This document shows positions 49,733 through 58,948 of a DNA stretch of 64,000 bases, in pieces; within the stretch, counting starts at the first letter, position 1; the number at the start of each line of letters is the position of its first letter. Source of the stretch: Ardenticatenaceae bacterium (GTDB lineage Bacteria > Chloroflexota > Anaerolineae > Promineifilales > Promineifilaceae); the NCBI GenBank assembly GCA_020634435.1, contig JACKBS010000004.1:620001-684000 (forward strand), read 5' to 3'. A program made the position numbers and the translations under genes. The notes beneath the pieces were generated by a model. It was not told where the DNA came from and ran no database searches. It worked only from the letters and a program-made list of their open reading frames with translations.

Positions 49733-50788
49733 TCAAATTTTGGAAAGAATCGCCAAGTTGAGGAGGAGGTTGCCGGGGAGACCGGGACCTTCGTAAATGA
49801 GGCTGGTGTAGAGCTGCACCAGGCTGGCACCTGCATCTAGCTTGGCCTGCATGTCGGTGGCCGTTCGAATCCCCCCCACGCCAATAATGCGCAAACGGCC
49901 GTTTGTCACCCGCCAAATATGTTCAATTATCGCCGTACTTTTTTCCCGCAGCGGCAGGCCGCTCAAGCCCCCCGTCTGCTGCTGGTTGGGCGAGCGCAGC
50001 CCGTCGCGGCCAATGGTGGTGTTGGTGGCAATGATGGCGTCAATCTGGTTGTCTTGAACGGCCGTTAAAATTTCATCCAGTTCAGCCAGCGATAAATCCG
50101 GGGCAATTTTGATGAATAACGGCCTTTTGCCAACGTTATACACCTTAGCCAACTTTTGATTCTCCGCCACCAGTGCCCCCAGCAGTTGGCCCAGATAATC
50201 CCCACCTTGCAGCTCCCGCAGCCCCGGCGTATTGGGTGAGCTGATGTTCACCGCCAAGTAATCGGCAAACGGATAAACCACCTGCATCACGGCTTTATAA
50301 TCCTGCGCCGCTTCCGCCAGCGGCGTCTCTTTTTGCTTGCCCAGGCTGACGCCCAGAATGAACTCGTGAGGCTTTGCCGCCAATTTTTGCAGTCGAGGCA
50401 GCGCCGCCTGCACGCCACCGTTGGGGAAGCCCATCCGGTTAATAATCGCCCCATCCTCCGACAAGCGAAAGATGCGCGGGCGCGGATTGCCCTCCTGCGG
50501 GCGTGGCGTCAGCGTGCCCACCTCGATGTGGCCAAAGCCGAGCGCGGCCAAACCGGGCACCACGCGCACGTCTTTGTCGAAGCCCGCAGCCATGCCCAGC
50601 ACGTTGGGGAAGGTAAGTCCAGCGAATTCCACTGGATTTTTGGGGAGGGGGCGAACGATTTTTTTGAGAAACGGCCGTCCCACCGCACTCTGCCCCAATT
50701 CCAGCAAACGCAGCGTTCGGTCGTGTACTGTCTCCGCATCCATTCGCCGCAGTAACGGAAACACAAATCGCGAGTAAAAATTAGCCAA
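49733..50788 (-). CDS. pyrD: Dihydroorotate dehydrogenase, class 2
   Basis: 351 aa, from TTG 50788 with AAGGA seven bases upstream. Pyrimidine synthesis: oxidises dihydroorotate to orotate using membrane quinones. The N-terminal helix (FYSRFVFPLLRRMDAETVHD) marks class 2. FMN and substrate residues are in AAGFDKD, NISSPNTPGLRELQ (with the Ser base typical of class 2), NTTIGR and GVGGI. No other pyr genes are adjacent. Confidence 0.92.
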   Translation of the reverse strand: MANFYSRFVFPLLRRMDAETVHDRTLRLLELGQSAVGRPFLKKIVRPLPKNPVEFAGLTFPNVLGMAAGFDKDVRVVPGLAALGFGHIEVGTLTPRPQEGNPRPRIFRLSEDGAIINRMGFPNGGVQAALPRLQKLAAKPHEFILGVSLGKQKETPLAEAAQDYKAVMQVVYPFADYLAVNISSPNTPGLRELQGGDYLGQLLGALVAENQKLAKVYNVGKRPLFIKIAPDLSLAELDEILTAVQDNQIDAIIATNTTIGRDGLRSPNQQQTGGLSGLPLREKSTAIIEHIWRVTNGRLRIIGVGGIRTATDMQAKLDAGASLVQLYTSLIYEGPGLPGNLLLNLAILSKI

Positions 50789-50842
50789 AACGAAATCCTT
50801 CTACTTCTACCTGAAGCTGCTTGCACTTCACTGGCCAAGTCC

Positions 50843-52975
50843 CTACGGCAGCGTATCGAGGGTAGTGAGAACGGCCGTATCGCCCAAATTCGTCAACGTC
50901 GCCAAATCATAAAACCCGGTTTGCAATGTGTAGGGACCAGGCGGCAATGACTCCGGCAGCGTCATGGTAAACGTATCCACAATCAGTTCACCGGGCAGCC
51001 AGTCCAAAGTAGGATACCCGGCAGGCTGACGATCCACCTGCGCCATAATATTGTTCTGGCCATCTAACAGGTGAATAAACGCTGTAAACGACTGCGCCAT
51101 CTCTGCTTCAGCCTGCCAAACAAGGGTCACCAACAGCCGATTTTCCTCCCGACGCACCGCATACCCCACCAGCCGAATTTGGCCGGCGAAGGAATGAGCG
51201 GTTTGATACTCAACCAGTGAATCTACCGCTTGCGCTGCACTGTCAGGCACTACCAGCACCCAGGCGTCTGGGCGTGACTGATCCTCCTCACCCTGCGGAA
51301 ACAGAGTGGTCAACCGCTGCCAGTTGGCCTCATTGGCCGGGCGCACCAGGTAAACGGCCGTTGCCCCTGGTTTGCCCACGGGAACCAACTCCCCCGTCCC
51401 CGAATACGATTGCAGTCCATTCGGGTTCGCCAGGGCAAAATAAATCGTCGCCATCTCCTCCTGCGTTGGCGAAAGGTACAACATCGTATCGGGCGGCTGC
51501 GCCGCGGCAAACTGACCCAACTCCCAGTCTGGCAGGTAAAAATCGGCCGTCAACTGGGGATGGTTGGCATAGCGGACGAAGTAGTCGCGGAGGGTGAAGC
51601 TCAGGCTGGCAAGAAGCAGTAAGCCGAAAAGGGTAATCGGTAAACGGTAAACGGTAATCAGTTTGCTTTTTACTGATAACCGCTCACCAAACGCGAAGCG
51701 GTCGCGCAGCGACATTACGGATAACCGATCACGGATGACCGCAAAAAGCCACATCGCCCCCAGCGCGGCCACAATCGCCACCGGGCCTGCCGCGCCCGTC
51801 ATACGGCCGAAATGCGGCGCATCGCCACTCATGATGGTGGGCAGCAACATGACAAGCAGCCAGAGCAGCAAAAAGACGGTGCGCGGGTTCAGCTTTTGGC
51901 GCAGGGTGTGCACCAACCCCAAAGTGAAGAAGATAGCTTGAATGGGGTCGAGATACGGCCGTCCCGGCAAATTGTGGCGTAAATGGGTCTCCCCCTGCCA
52001 GTACAGGCCACGCACCACCCGACCCACGTTCAGCAGCCAGGTCAGCAACGGTCGATCTTCCACCGTTCCCAGCCCCCGGTTGGCCACGTAGGCAATACGA
52101 AAGACAAAAAAGTAGGGGTAGCGCCAGAAAAAGAGCAAAATAGGCAGGGCAGTGAGGAAAGAAACGGCCGTCATCCCCCCTAAATTCAGCAAGTTGGCAC
52201 GCAGGCTGGGCCAATCGCGCCACGCCCAAAACAGCACAAACAACACAAACAGCAACGGAAAGAGCCTCGCCGCTGCGTAGATGTAGATGCCCAGGCCGAG
52301 GAAAAAACCAGCGGTTAAGAATGACAAGGTGGCGGCGTTCGCCGAACGCCGATGACGCGGTGACAAGGGGTTTTGGCTCCGATTGTAGCCGCGCCAAAAA
52401 AAGATGACGGTAAGCATTTCTACTGGCACAAAAACCATCGCCCGCAGGCCGAAGCGGCTAAAGTGAATGGCGGGCACCAAAATCGCCAGGAAAAATGCGG
52501 CCAACAGGGGCGTATAAGTTTGGAGATTGGAGATCGGAGATCGATTGGCTGTGACCGGTCTCTTGACCGTGCCATCTGGTTGGTTTAGCAACTCTTTGGC
52601 CGCAAAGTAAGTGAGCAGCACTGCCAGCACGCCAGACAGGGCGGGCACCAAGCGAATAGCAAAGGGCGTCGGACCCAACAGCCAGACCGAGAAGGCCATC
52701 AGGTAAATGTGCAGCGGTTCACGGCCGTAATTTCCCTCAAAAAAGATTGGCCAGCGCGTTGGCTCCGGCGGATTTTCGCCGTGGGCTTCCTGGGCATATA
52801 ACTCCCAGCCCTCGTAAAATTGGGGAAACGTTTTGCCCTGCACCAGCGAGAGCGCATCCAGCCCGTTGTACGCCTCATCATGGTACAGTCCAGGTGGCAA
52901 CGCCTCTAACTGCCATAGCCGCAGGAAAGCAGCTAACAGCACAATCAGCAGCAGCATGATACGCTCGCGGCTCAT
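50843..52975 (-). CDS. GT39-like membrane protein with C-terminal beta domain (C)
   Basis: 710 aa. About ten or more membrane helices, with GLYHDEAYNGLDAL in the first loop holding the acidic DE pair, and REPLHIYLMAF near it. A C-terminal extracytoplasmic beta domain (FTAFIHLLDGQNNIMAQVDR, LPPGPYTLQTGFYDL) recurs in related genes here. Two stretches look repeat-derived: residues near 140-152 (ANRSPISNLQTYT) from the TCTCCAA repeat, and about 412-440 (RDRLSVMSLRDRF) from the GGTAATCGG repeat. It overlaps the upstream gene by 4 bp (ATGA). Likely sugar transfer from a polyprenyl carrier; acceptor unknown. Confidence 0.7.
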   Translation of the reverse strand: MSRERIMLLLIVLLAAFLRLWQLEALPPGLYHDEAYNGLDALSLVQGKTFPQFYEGWELYAQEAHGENPPEPTRWPIFFEGNYGREPLHIYLMAFSVWLLGPTPFAIRLVPALSGVLAVLLTYFAAKELLNQPDGTVKRPVTANRSPISNLQTYTPLLAAFFLAILVPAIHFSRFGLRAMVFVPVEMLTVIFFWRGYNRSQNPLSPRHRRSANAATLSFLTAGFFLGLGIYIYAAARLFPLLFVLFVLFWAWRDWPSLRANLLNLGGMTAVSFLTALPILLFFWRYPYFFVFRIAYVANRGLGTVEDRPLLTWLLNVGRVVRGLYWQGETHLRHNLPGRPYLDPIQAIFFTLGLVHTLRQKLNPRTVFLLLWLLVMLLPTIMSGDAPHFGRMTGAAGPVAIVAALGAMWLFAVIRDRLSVMSLRDRFAFGERLSVKSKLITVYRLPITLFGLLLLASLSFTLRDYFVRYANHPQLTADFYLPDWELGQFAAAQPPDTMLYLSPTQEEMATIYFALANPNGLQSYSGTGELVPVGKPGATAVYLVRPANEANWQRLTTLFPQGEEDQSRPDAWVLVVPDSAAQAVDSLVEYQTAHSFAGQIRLVGYAVRREENRLLVTLVWQAEAEMAQSFTAFIHLLDGQNNIMAQVDRQPAGYPTLDWLPGELIVDTFTMTLPESLPPGPYTLQTGFYDLATLTNLGDTAVLTTLDTLP
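51625..51740. repeat. GGTAATCGG-type repeat inside a GT39-like gene
   Basis: GGTAATCGGTAAACGGTAAAC, shown by its core GGTAATCGGTAAACGG, is followed by ACTGATAACCGCTC and ACGGATAACCGATCACGG. The units match the intergenic repeats at 22226-22265 and 43333-43394, yet the reading frame on the minus strand is kept. Confidence 0.7.
52508..52545. repeat. GGAGATTGGAGAT repeat inside a GT39-like gene
   Basis: TTGGAGATTGGAGATCGGAG is the reverse complement of the TCTCCAA units in moeA. On the coding strand it encodes SPISNLQ in the same frame as in moeA. Confidence 0.8.
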
Positions 52976-55305
52976 GGTTCCACCTCAATCGTACCCACTT
53001 CTACAAAATCTGTGCCAGCAGCGGTTTGCCAACGAACGGCCGTTTCTGAATCATACAGGCCAACATGAAGCTGGTATCGCCCCACAGTCAACGGGACTGG
53101 CAGCAGCAATTCATGCTGCTGCCACAGCATATCACCAGCACGCCACCCTTCCCAGGCAGCATCCAATCCATCCCACTGAGTTACAATCTGGCCGGAGGCA
53201 TCCAGCAAATGAACGTAAATTTTTACGGGCACGGGGCCTGTTTCGTTACGCCAGCGGGTCGTCAGCTGAATGGCGTCTGATTGTTGGCTCAATTCTGTGC
53301 CACCCAGGAACTCAATTTTGTTGTCGGCGAGGCTAAAGCTTTGGGAAACGGCCGTTGCCTCCCCCTCATTTTGCACCCGATACAACGCATACTGTTCACC
53401 TTGGGTTACTAATTCTGCCGCTACTCCATCCAACTCAAAATCGACCGCCACCGCCAACCAGAATTCTGGGGCAGCAGGTAGCAGGAAAGCGTCTGGCGTA
53501 TAAAGCCAACGAGGTGTCACCTGATTGGTCTGCAAGTGGGCAAAATCTTCTGCGGCAATTTCATCCAGCTGCACCCCAGCCAGCACCACGTCAGTCGGTT
53601 CGCCGCGTGGCGTCACCTCGTAGAGGAAAATGCTGTAGCCAATTTTGTCCAGCGGTTCTTTGTCGCGGAACCAGGCAAACTGGTCGTGGTTGGCAAAGTG
53701 AACCCCTTGCAAATTGGTGGCGCTGATGGCGTAAATGCCAGGGGCGGGATCAGGGGGGTAAAACGGCCGTGCCTGCGGATTCATGAGTCGTGGCGGAAAG
53801 CTGTCTAGCCCATTGTAGTCAATGTTGTAGTAAGACGGCCGTCCTTCCCCAAAATAGCTCAACCAGACGCGCTCGACCTCATTTTCAACCATCCACGCTT
53901 TGAGCTGACCCAAATCCTGGCCCCAATCAATGTTGCTATCCACCAAATAGCGCCAACCACCGTTTGGGCCACCGGCTATCACATTGAAAAACGCCAGATA
54001 ATGCGGCGCAAGCCAAATGGTGCTGCCTCCTAACCAAACCAGTAAGCTAACAACTGCCAGCTGCCCCATGCGCAGCCGCAAAGGGAATAATTCGCTCAAC
54101 CAGGTGAGAACCGCCACAATAAATACCGTAAAAAATGGCAATACGGGCAGCAAATGTCGGTAACCCAGGTTAATATCGGTGGTCAGGGCAATGCCAAAAT
54201 AACCCAGCGGTGGAATCAACAGCGCCGCCAGCGAAAGCCAACGCCCGGCCAACTTTTGCCGCAGCGCCAGCCAGACCAAACCGCAAACAGCCACAACCAG
54301 CAAAATTAAGGTTGGCAGTGGCGTCTTGAGCAGAAAGGTGACCGGGAAGTAGTACCACCAGCCGCTGTCCGAGTAGCTGCCCGCGAGAAAAGCCGGGGTG
54401 CTCTTTTGCAGCCGCCCGCCAATATCCAGCAGCTGCTCCAGATGATGCGACAATGGCAACGTGAGACCAGACAGCTGCGGCAGCGTGGGCAAGTTGTCCG
54501 GCAAAGTCCCGATCTGGAAACCATACGCCGCCCATAACGTCAAAAACGCCGCTAAAGGATAAGCAACCAACAGCATCACCAACGGCGAATTCCAGCTTAA
54601 GATTGGCGGTTTGGGGCTGGATTGTTGATACCAATTAACCACAAAAAGCAGCAGAACCAAAGCAAATAGTGGCACAAACAATCCAGCTGTGAATTTTGTA
54701 TTTTGCAGCAGGCCAAAGCCTATCCCCGCCCAAACCGCACGTGACCAGGACGGCCGTTTCCCAAAACGCCACAGCAAAAAACCGGCCAAAAAAGCAAAGG
54801 TTGCCAAACCAAAATCAGTGGTAGCGAGACGGCCGTTTGCCAACAGATTGGGGTCTAATCCAACCAGGAGTATTGCCACAAAAGCCGCGAACTGGTTTCG
54901 AGTTAGCTCAAACGCCCACCGCCCCACAATCGCGACTAAAAACAGCCCCAACCAAACCGTTGGCAGCCGCGCCAAAAACATCACATGGCCAACATCATTG
55001 CCAATCTCCCACAAAAACAGTTCAGAAGGCCGATGAAAATTAGTCAATTCCCAGGAAGGATCGTCAACTGGCAGGTGCACCGTTTCATCAGTCACCAACA
55101 ATGACGCATTGAGCGCATTTAAACCCAGGGGATGCCCTACGCGCATGTGTGTGTTTGCTCCCCGGAGGTAACCTAAACCACGCGTTATAAACCCCTGTTC
55201 ATCAAAGGTTGGTGACAATTGGGACAAACTTGAAAGGCTTAAACCAAAGACCAACAAAAACAAGGCAGGCGCAGCCCAAATCCTCCAATTATGCAGTCGA
55301 ACCAC
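52972..55305 (-). CDS. GT39-like membrane protein with C-terminal beta domain (D)
   Basis: 777 aa from GTG 55305, with GAGGG five bases upstream; TTG 55308 is possible. The first loop has LSPTFDEQGFITRG. VGHPLGLNALNASL, GYRHLLPVLPF and DSNIDWGQDLGQLKAWM are shared with 35455-37152, its paralogue. After the last helix a long extracytoplasmic part ends in a beta domain (IYVHLLDASGQIVTQWDG, LTVGRYQLHVGLYDSETAVRW) like those of the neighbouring genes. It overlaps the next gene by 4 bp. Envelope glycosylation is inferred. Confidence 0.72.
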   Translation of the reverse strand: MVRLHNWRIWAAPALFLLVFGLSLSSLSQLSPTFDEQGFITRGLGYLRGANTHMRVGHPLGLNALNASLLVTDETVHLPVDDPSWELTNFHRPSELFLWEIGNDVGHVMFLARLPTVWLGLFLVAIVGRWAFELTRNQFAAFVAILLVGLDPNLLANGRLATTDFGLATFAFLAGFLLWRFGKRPSWSRAVWAGIGFGLLQNTKFTAGLFVPLFALVLLLFVVNWYQQSSPKPPILSWNSPLVMLLVAYPLAAFLTLWAAYGFQIGTLPDNLPTLPQLSGLTLPLSHHLEQLLDIGGRLQKSTPAFLAGSYSDSGWWYYFPVTFLLKTPLPTLILLVVAVCGLVWLALRQKLAGRWLSLAALLIPPLGYFGIALTTDINLGYRHLLPVLPFFTVFIVAVLTWLSELFPLRLRMGQLAVVSLLVWLGGSTIWLAPHYLAFFNVIAGGPNGGWRYLVDSNIDWGQDLGQLKAWMVENEVERVWLSYFGEGRPSYYNIDYNGLDSFPPRLMNPQARPFYPPDPAPGIYAISATNLQGVHFANHDQFAWFRDKEPLDKIGYSIFLYEVTPRGEPTDVVLAGVQLDEIAAEDFAHLQTNQVTPRWLYTPDAFLLPAAPEFWLAVAVDFELDGVAAELVTQGEQYALYRVQNEGEATAVSQSFSLADNKIEFLGGTELSQQSDAIQLTTRWRNETGPVPVKIYVHLLDASGQIVTQWDGLDAAWEGWRAGDMLWQQHELLLPVPLTVGRYQLHVGLYDSETAVRWQTAAGTDFVEVGTIEVEP

Positions 55306-55329
55306 CAATTCCCTCTTCCCGCAAATAAT

Positions 55330-55366
55330 AAAACCTCGGAAGGAAATTAAATCCCTCCGAGGTTTT
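55330..55366 (-). terminator. Rho-independent terminator after the secreted Fn3-like protein
   Basis: AAAACCTCGGA (55330-55340) and TCCGAGGTTTT (55356-55366) form an 11-bp stem. On the minus strand the stem is followed by TATTATTT. It lies 27 bp after the stop of the minus-strand gene at 55394. Confidence 0.8.
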
Positions 55367-55393
55367 AAAAGTCACAACAAACTTATTTTCTAG

Positions 55394-56989
55394 CTAATTG
55401 TCCAGTGGCGTTACCCGGAAATACTCATACCGCCAAGTTGAGTTGCTGTATTCATCCGTCGAGGCAAATACACCAAAGTACGGGCTATTTATCCAACGCG
55501 TGTCGTTATAGGTATAACGCAGGTCGCCATTCAGGAAAAACTTAATGCCTGACTCACGCACCTCAATGCGATAGTTGATCCAATCATTCGCATTTGGATG
55601 GAACGGCAGAGCCGGTGGCACATCACCCAGACGTTTTAAAGGACTACCACCACAACCAGGGCAATAAACAAGCGTATCAACACGTTCCCACAACAGGGTC
55701 AAATCTGTACTCGAAGACCAGATCAAATTGGTGTTGTAGAAATGATTGAAACAATTGGTATGGGCATATACACCATTTAAGGAGCTCCAATCAGGGCAAG
55801 GTGCACCAGTCCAGTCACCACCAAACACCACACCATGAGACACAAGGTTACCCAGGTTTGCTGGCTGTGAGCGGAATTCAATGACGTATGGCGGCTGCGG
55901 TGCAGGCTTCAACGGACTGGCAATTGCCCAATCCCAGGAATCCTCAACCCGGATGATCAACCAGTCATTGTTTTCATACCAGGAGTCTTCCTTTTCAATA
56001 AAGGTCAAACGCCGCAAACCTTCCTTCAAAGTCGGGCCAGACCAACCTGTCTGATTGCTCTTAAAGTCATCAGAATAGGCACCTACTACTTGAACCGTAG
56101 ATGACCAGGGGCTAGTTTGTCCGCTAGCAAGTGACCGCACGCGATAGTAGTAAACATTGTTTGCCGAAGGCTGAATCGTGTTAATTAGTTGGCTAAAAAC
56201 GTTGCTAGCTAAACTAAAATTGGTCACGTTTGTGACAAACGTGGGGTCCTGTGATTGCTGTAGTTCATAACCCGTCACAATAGAAGAACTGCTACCCACC
56301 CAGTTCAATTGCCAATCATTTGCACTGTTCGGACGGGTCGCTGATAAGGTGGGTGCAGCAAGGGCTTTAAACACTATTGGCAGATAGGTCATTTGCGAGC
56401 CAACGGACGTTGTCAACAAAGCAGAGGCCGTAACCATTGCATCAGTTTGAGAGGTTGCTGTGATGGTTGCTGTGTCTGAATCACCATTCATAGCGCTGCC
56501 AGGAATGGTGATCTCAACGCTTACGGTTGCAGAAGCGCCGCTGTTCACCGGCACCGTTGTATCCGAAAGTGAAGATGCCCAAGCAGACGAAATAGTAATG
56601 TCGTAGGTGTCATTAGCTGTTCCCGTATTGGACAAAGTCAACGTGTACGTTACTACTTCACCAGCACTACCCAAAAGCACCTTGTTCCCATCCCAGGCAA
56701 CGCTGTTAGCCACACTACCTTGAGGATTAACATCGGGTGATTCAGGTGTCGCTTCAGGCATAACGTCACCAACAATAATATGAGCATCGATGTACGCCTG
56801 GATTTTCTCTTCTGTTGTCAATGTGGGCGTGATAACAGGTCCTTGAGCCAGGGCCTGCGCTGTCCCCCCCGATTTTGACATAGCCAACGCCTGAATCAAT
56901 ATGGATAATCCAACGATGGCAAAAACCAACGTTAAAATTATCTTGACATGTGCCTTGACTGCGTCAGGTTTTTTCTTACTAAGCTCCAT
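55394..56989 (-). CDS. Secreted protein with CARDB-like, Fn3-like and laminin-like domains
   Basis: 531 aa, preceded by GGAGGA. An N-terminal membrane/signal helix (about 17-37) is followed by a short linker. Residues about 95-195 form a CARDB/NEW3-like beta domain (VVTYTLTLSNTGTANDTYDITISS). About 205-310 form an Fn3-like domain (TGYELQQSQDPTFVTNVTNF, YYYRVRSLASG). The C-terminal 200 residues look like a concanavalin/laminin-G lectin-like fold (YVIEFRSQPANLG, WINYRIEVRESGIKFFLNGDL). It is probably a surface adhesin or carbohydrate-binding protein. No ACGGCCGT lies in it. Confidence 0.65.
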   Translation of the reverse strand: MELSKKKPDAVKAHVKIILTLVFAIVGLSILIQALAMSKSGGTAQALAQGPVITPTLTTEEKIQAYIDAHIIVGDVMPEATPESPDVNPQGSVANSVAWDGNKVLLGSAGEVVTYTLTLSNTGTANDTYDITISSAWASSLSDTTVPVNSGASATVSVEITIPGSAMNGDSDTATITATSQTDAMVTASALLTTSVGSQMTYLPIVFKALAAPTLSATRPNSANDWQLNWVGSSSSIVTGYELQQSQDPTFVTNVTNFSLASNVFSQLINTIQPSANNVYYYRVRSLASGQTSPWSSTVQVVGAYSDDFKSNQTGWSGPTLKEGLRRLTFIEKEDSWYENNDWLIIRVEDSWDWAIASPLKPAPQPPYVIEFRSQPANLGNLVSHGVVFGGDWTGAPCPDWSSLNGVYAHTNCFNHFYNTNLIWSSSTDLTLLWERVDTLVYCPGCGGSPLKRLGDVPPALPFHPNANDWINYRIEVRESGIKFFLNGDLRYTYNDTRWINSPYFGVFASTDEYSNSTWRYEYFRVTPLDN

Positions 56990-57034
56990 TTTTCCTCCAA
57001 ATCTAAGAAATATGGGCAGAAATATACCTCGGGT

Positions 57035-58948
57035 TTATTTTTCGTCAATGTTCATACCAGCCCCTAAAACTACGATTTCCATACTCTGACCGACAGGTTT
57101 TAGGCGAGTTTGATCGTGAAGCGTATACAATCCAGCATGCAGCTGAACCACGCCAAACACACTGCTCAAATCAATCACGTGATGCTGAATCACATAATCT
57201 CCTACTTGCAATTCAGCAGGAGCCGCGTCAAATCCGTCGTGTTGAGCAACTAAATTTCCGCCCTCATCAACCACATGGATAAAGGCTCTCAGATCAGACG
57301 GCAAAGGAGCATCTACCCGCCACAATGTGACCAAATGCAATATTTTTTCAGACTCCAACGGATACAGCGTATATCCTTCCAGGGTGACGACATTGGCAAA
57401 TGAGATACCAGGGTTTAGGTGTGTACCTGCGAACTGAAGCTGTTCCGGCAGCGCATAAACGGCAAATGAAGGTTCTGCCTCACTGCGAAATAGTGGTTCC
57501 TTGGGAATACCGGCTGCGGCCAACAAGGTGGGGTGGATAGGCGCAAATTCGGGGACATAAAGACGGCCGTTTCCCCCCATAGGCCACACTATCGCCCCCG
57601 CTACTTCTGGTCCCGTCTGCACCCAACGAGCCTGAGGGTCTGTGCCCAAATTGAAAATGAGAGAATCCCGATCAATCGGCTCGTAAAAAGCTTCGGCCAC
57701 GACCAGGTTTTCTGCCGGATTTTCGTTCCAATGTCGCGCCATATCAAGCAGCACTGTTTGGTAATGGCTGAGCCGGGTGGTCTCTGCCTGGGGCCAGCGC
57801 ACAAAGCCATCGTTCACTGTGCGATAAACGTTGACGGCCAACAGGGCTACCAGAACGGCCGTTACCAATACACGAATAGCTGATACCGATTTTGCGCGAA
57901 CCAAATAGCCGTAGACGGCCGTAATACCCATCCCTAACAGCAAATACACCACTGGCAGCGCACCCACCAAGCGCACCGTGCTGGGCGATTGCGGCGTCAC
58001 GGCACTAGGAATCAACGTTACCGCTAGCCAGATCAGCACAAAAGCAAACTTCGGCTGCCGCCAGCGCCACAGAGCAACCAGCAACCCCACGTAAAAGAAA
58101 ACGGCCGTTCCCCAGTCAAACAACGGCCGATCCGGCAATGTGTAGGTCCAGCGCGGATCACCCGTAAAGCTGAAAACACCTAATGTATTTACCACACTCT
58201 GCAAAATGGGTGCCGGATCACCTGCCTGGAGCGCTTCCAATGGCCCGGCGAGCTGGTCTACGCGCTGCTGCAATGTGGGGTCTGCTCGCAGCGTCAAAAA
58301 CAGCGGCAGCGACACCACCAGCGCCACGCCTAACACAATCAGCGCACCGCTGACCTGCTTTCTCCAATTTGCCGCTGCGTGCCTTTGCGTCAAAAAAAGG
58401 ATGATAGCCAACAAGGCAGGAATGGCAAAAACCACTCTGGCCCCGGTGTAGCTATACAGGCTCAATCCCAAAAAGAGGCCAGCCCAAACCGGCCGTTTCG
58501 GCCAAAACCAGGCAAATAGCAGCAAAAGCACTGGCTCCAGAATCGGCCGTATGCCTACCCGGCTAAACACAATCGGCCACCAGCTAATTGCTAACCCAAT
58601 GCCGGCGAGAACGGCCGTAAACGAACCAAATTCGCGCCTGGCCCACCGCAGCGTCAGGGCCACCAGCAGCAAGCCCAACGTCACCGCCGGGAGCCGGGCG
58701 GCCAGAGCATTTTCGCCCAGCGTCAGGTGAAAAGGGATGCCCCAGTAATGGTACAGTGGCTCGTGGCCATAACCCTGACGGAAAAAAAAGGCGTGATTTC
58801 CGGCTAGAATGTACGCGGGCATCCCCGCATCCAGCACCTCGTCTTGGGCCAGGCCAGGCGGCACGTCGATAAGCAGCCAGAGGCGAAAAAATGCCGCCAG
58901 CAGCAGGGTCAACGTTGCTGCCACTAAAAACCACCGTTCCCGCCTCAT
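57035..58948 (-). CDS. GT39-like membrane protein with C-terminal beta domain (E)
   Basis: 637 aa. The first loop has GLAQDEVLDAGMPA with the acidic DE pair, followed by GYGHEPLYHYWGI, closely matched in the upstream gene. About ten membrane helices and an extracytoplasmic part with a beta domain (LRAFIHVVDEGGNLVAQHDG, GVVQLHAGLYTLHDQ) follow. A fragment FLTQRHAAANWRKQ is encoded in a stretch resembling the CTTTGCGTCAAAAA repeat. Its start overlaps the upstream gene's stop (58945-58948). Likely glycosyl transfer at the outer face of the membrane. Confidence 0.72.
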   Translation of the reverse strand: MRRERWFLVAATLTLLLAAFFRLWLLIDVPPGLAQDEVLDAGMPAYILAGNHAFFFRQGYGHEPLYHYWGIPFHLTLGENALAARLPAVTLGLLLVALTLRWARREFGSFTAVLAGIGLAISWWPIVFSRVGIRPILEPVLLLLFAWFWPKRPVWAGLFLGLSLYSYTGARVVFAIPALLAIILFLTQRHAAANWRKQVSGALIVLGVALVVSLPLFLTLRADPTLQQRVDQLAGPLEALQAGDPAPILQSVVNTLGVFSFTGDPRWTYTLPDRPLFDWGTAVFFYVGLLVALWRWRQPKFAFVLIWLAVTLIPSAVTPQSPSTVRLVGALPVVYLLLGMGITAVYGYLVRAKSVSAIRVLVTAVLVALLAVNVYRTVNDGFVRWPQAETTRLSHYQTVLLDMARHWNENPAENLVVAEAFYEPIDRDSLIFNLGTDPQARWVQTGPEVAGAIVWPMGGNGRLYVPEFAPIHPTLLAAAGIPKEPLFRSEAEPSFAVYALPEQLQFAGTHLNPGISFANVVTLEGYTLYPLESEKILHLVTLWRVDAPLPSDLRAFIHVVDEGGNLVAQHDGFDAAPAELQVGDYVIQHHVIDLSSVFGVVQLHAGLYTLHDQTRLKPVGQSMEIVVLGAGMNIDEK

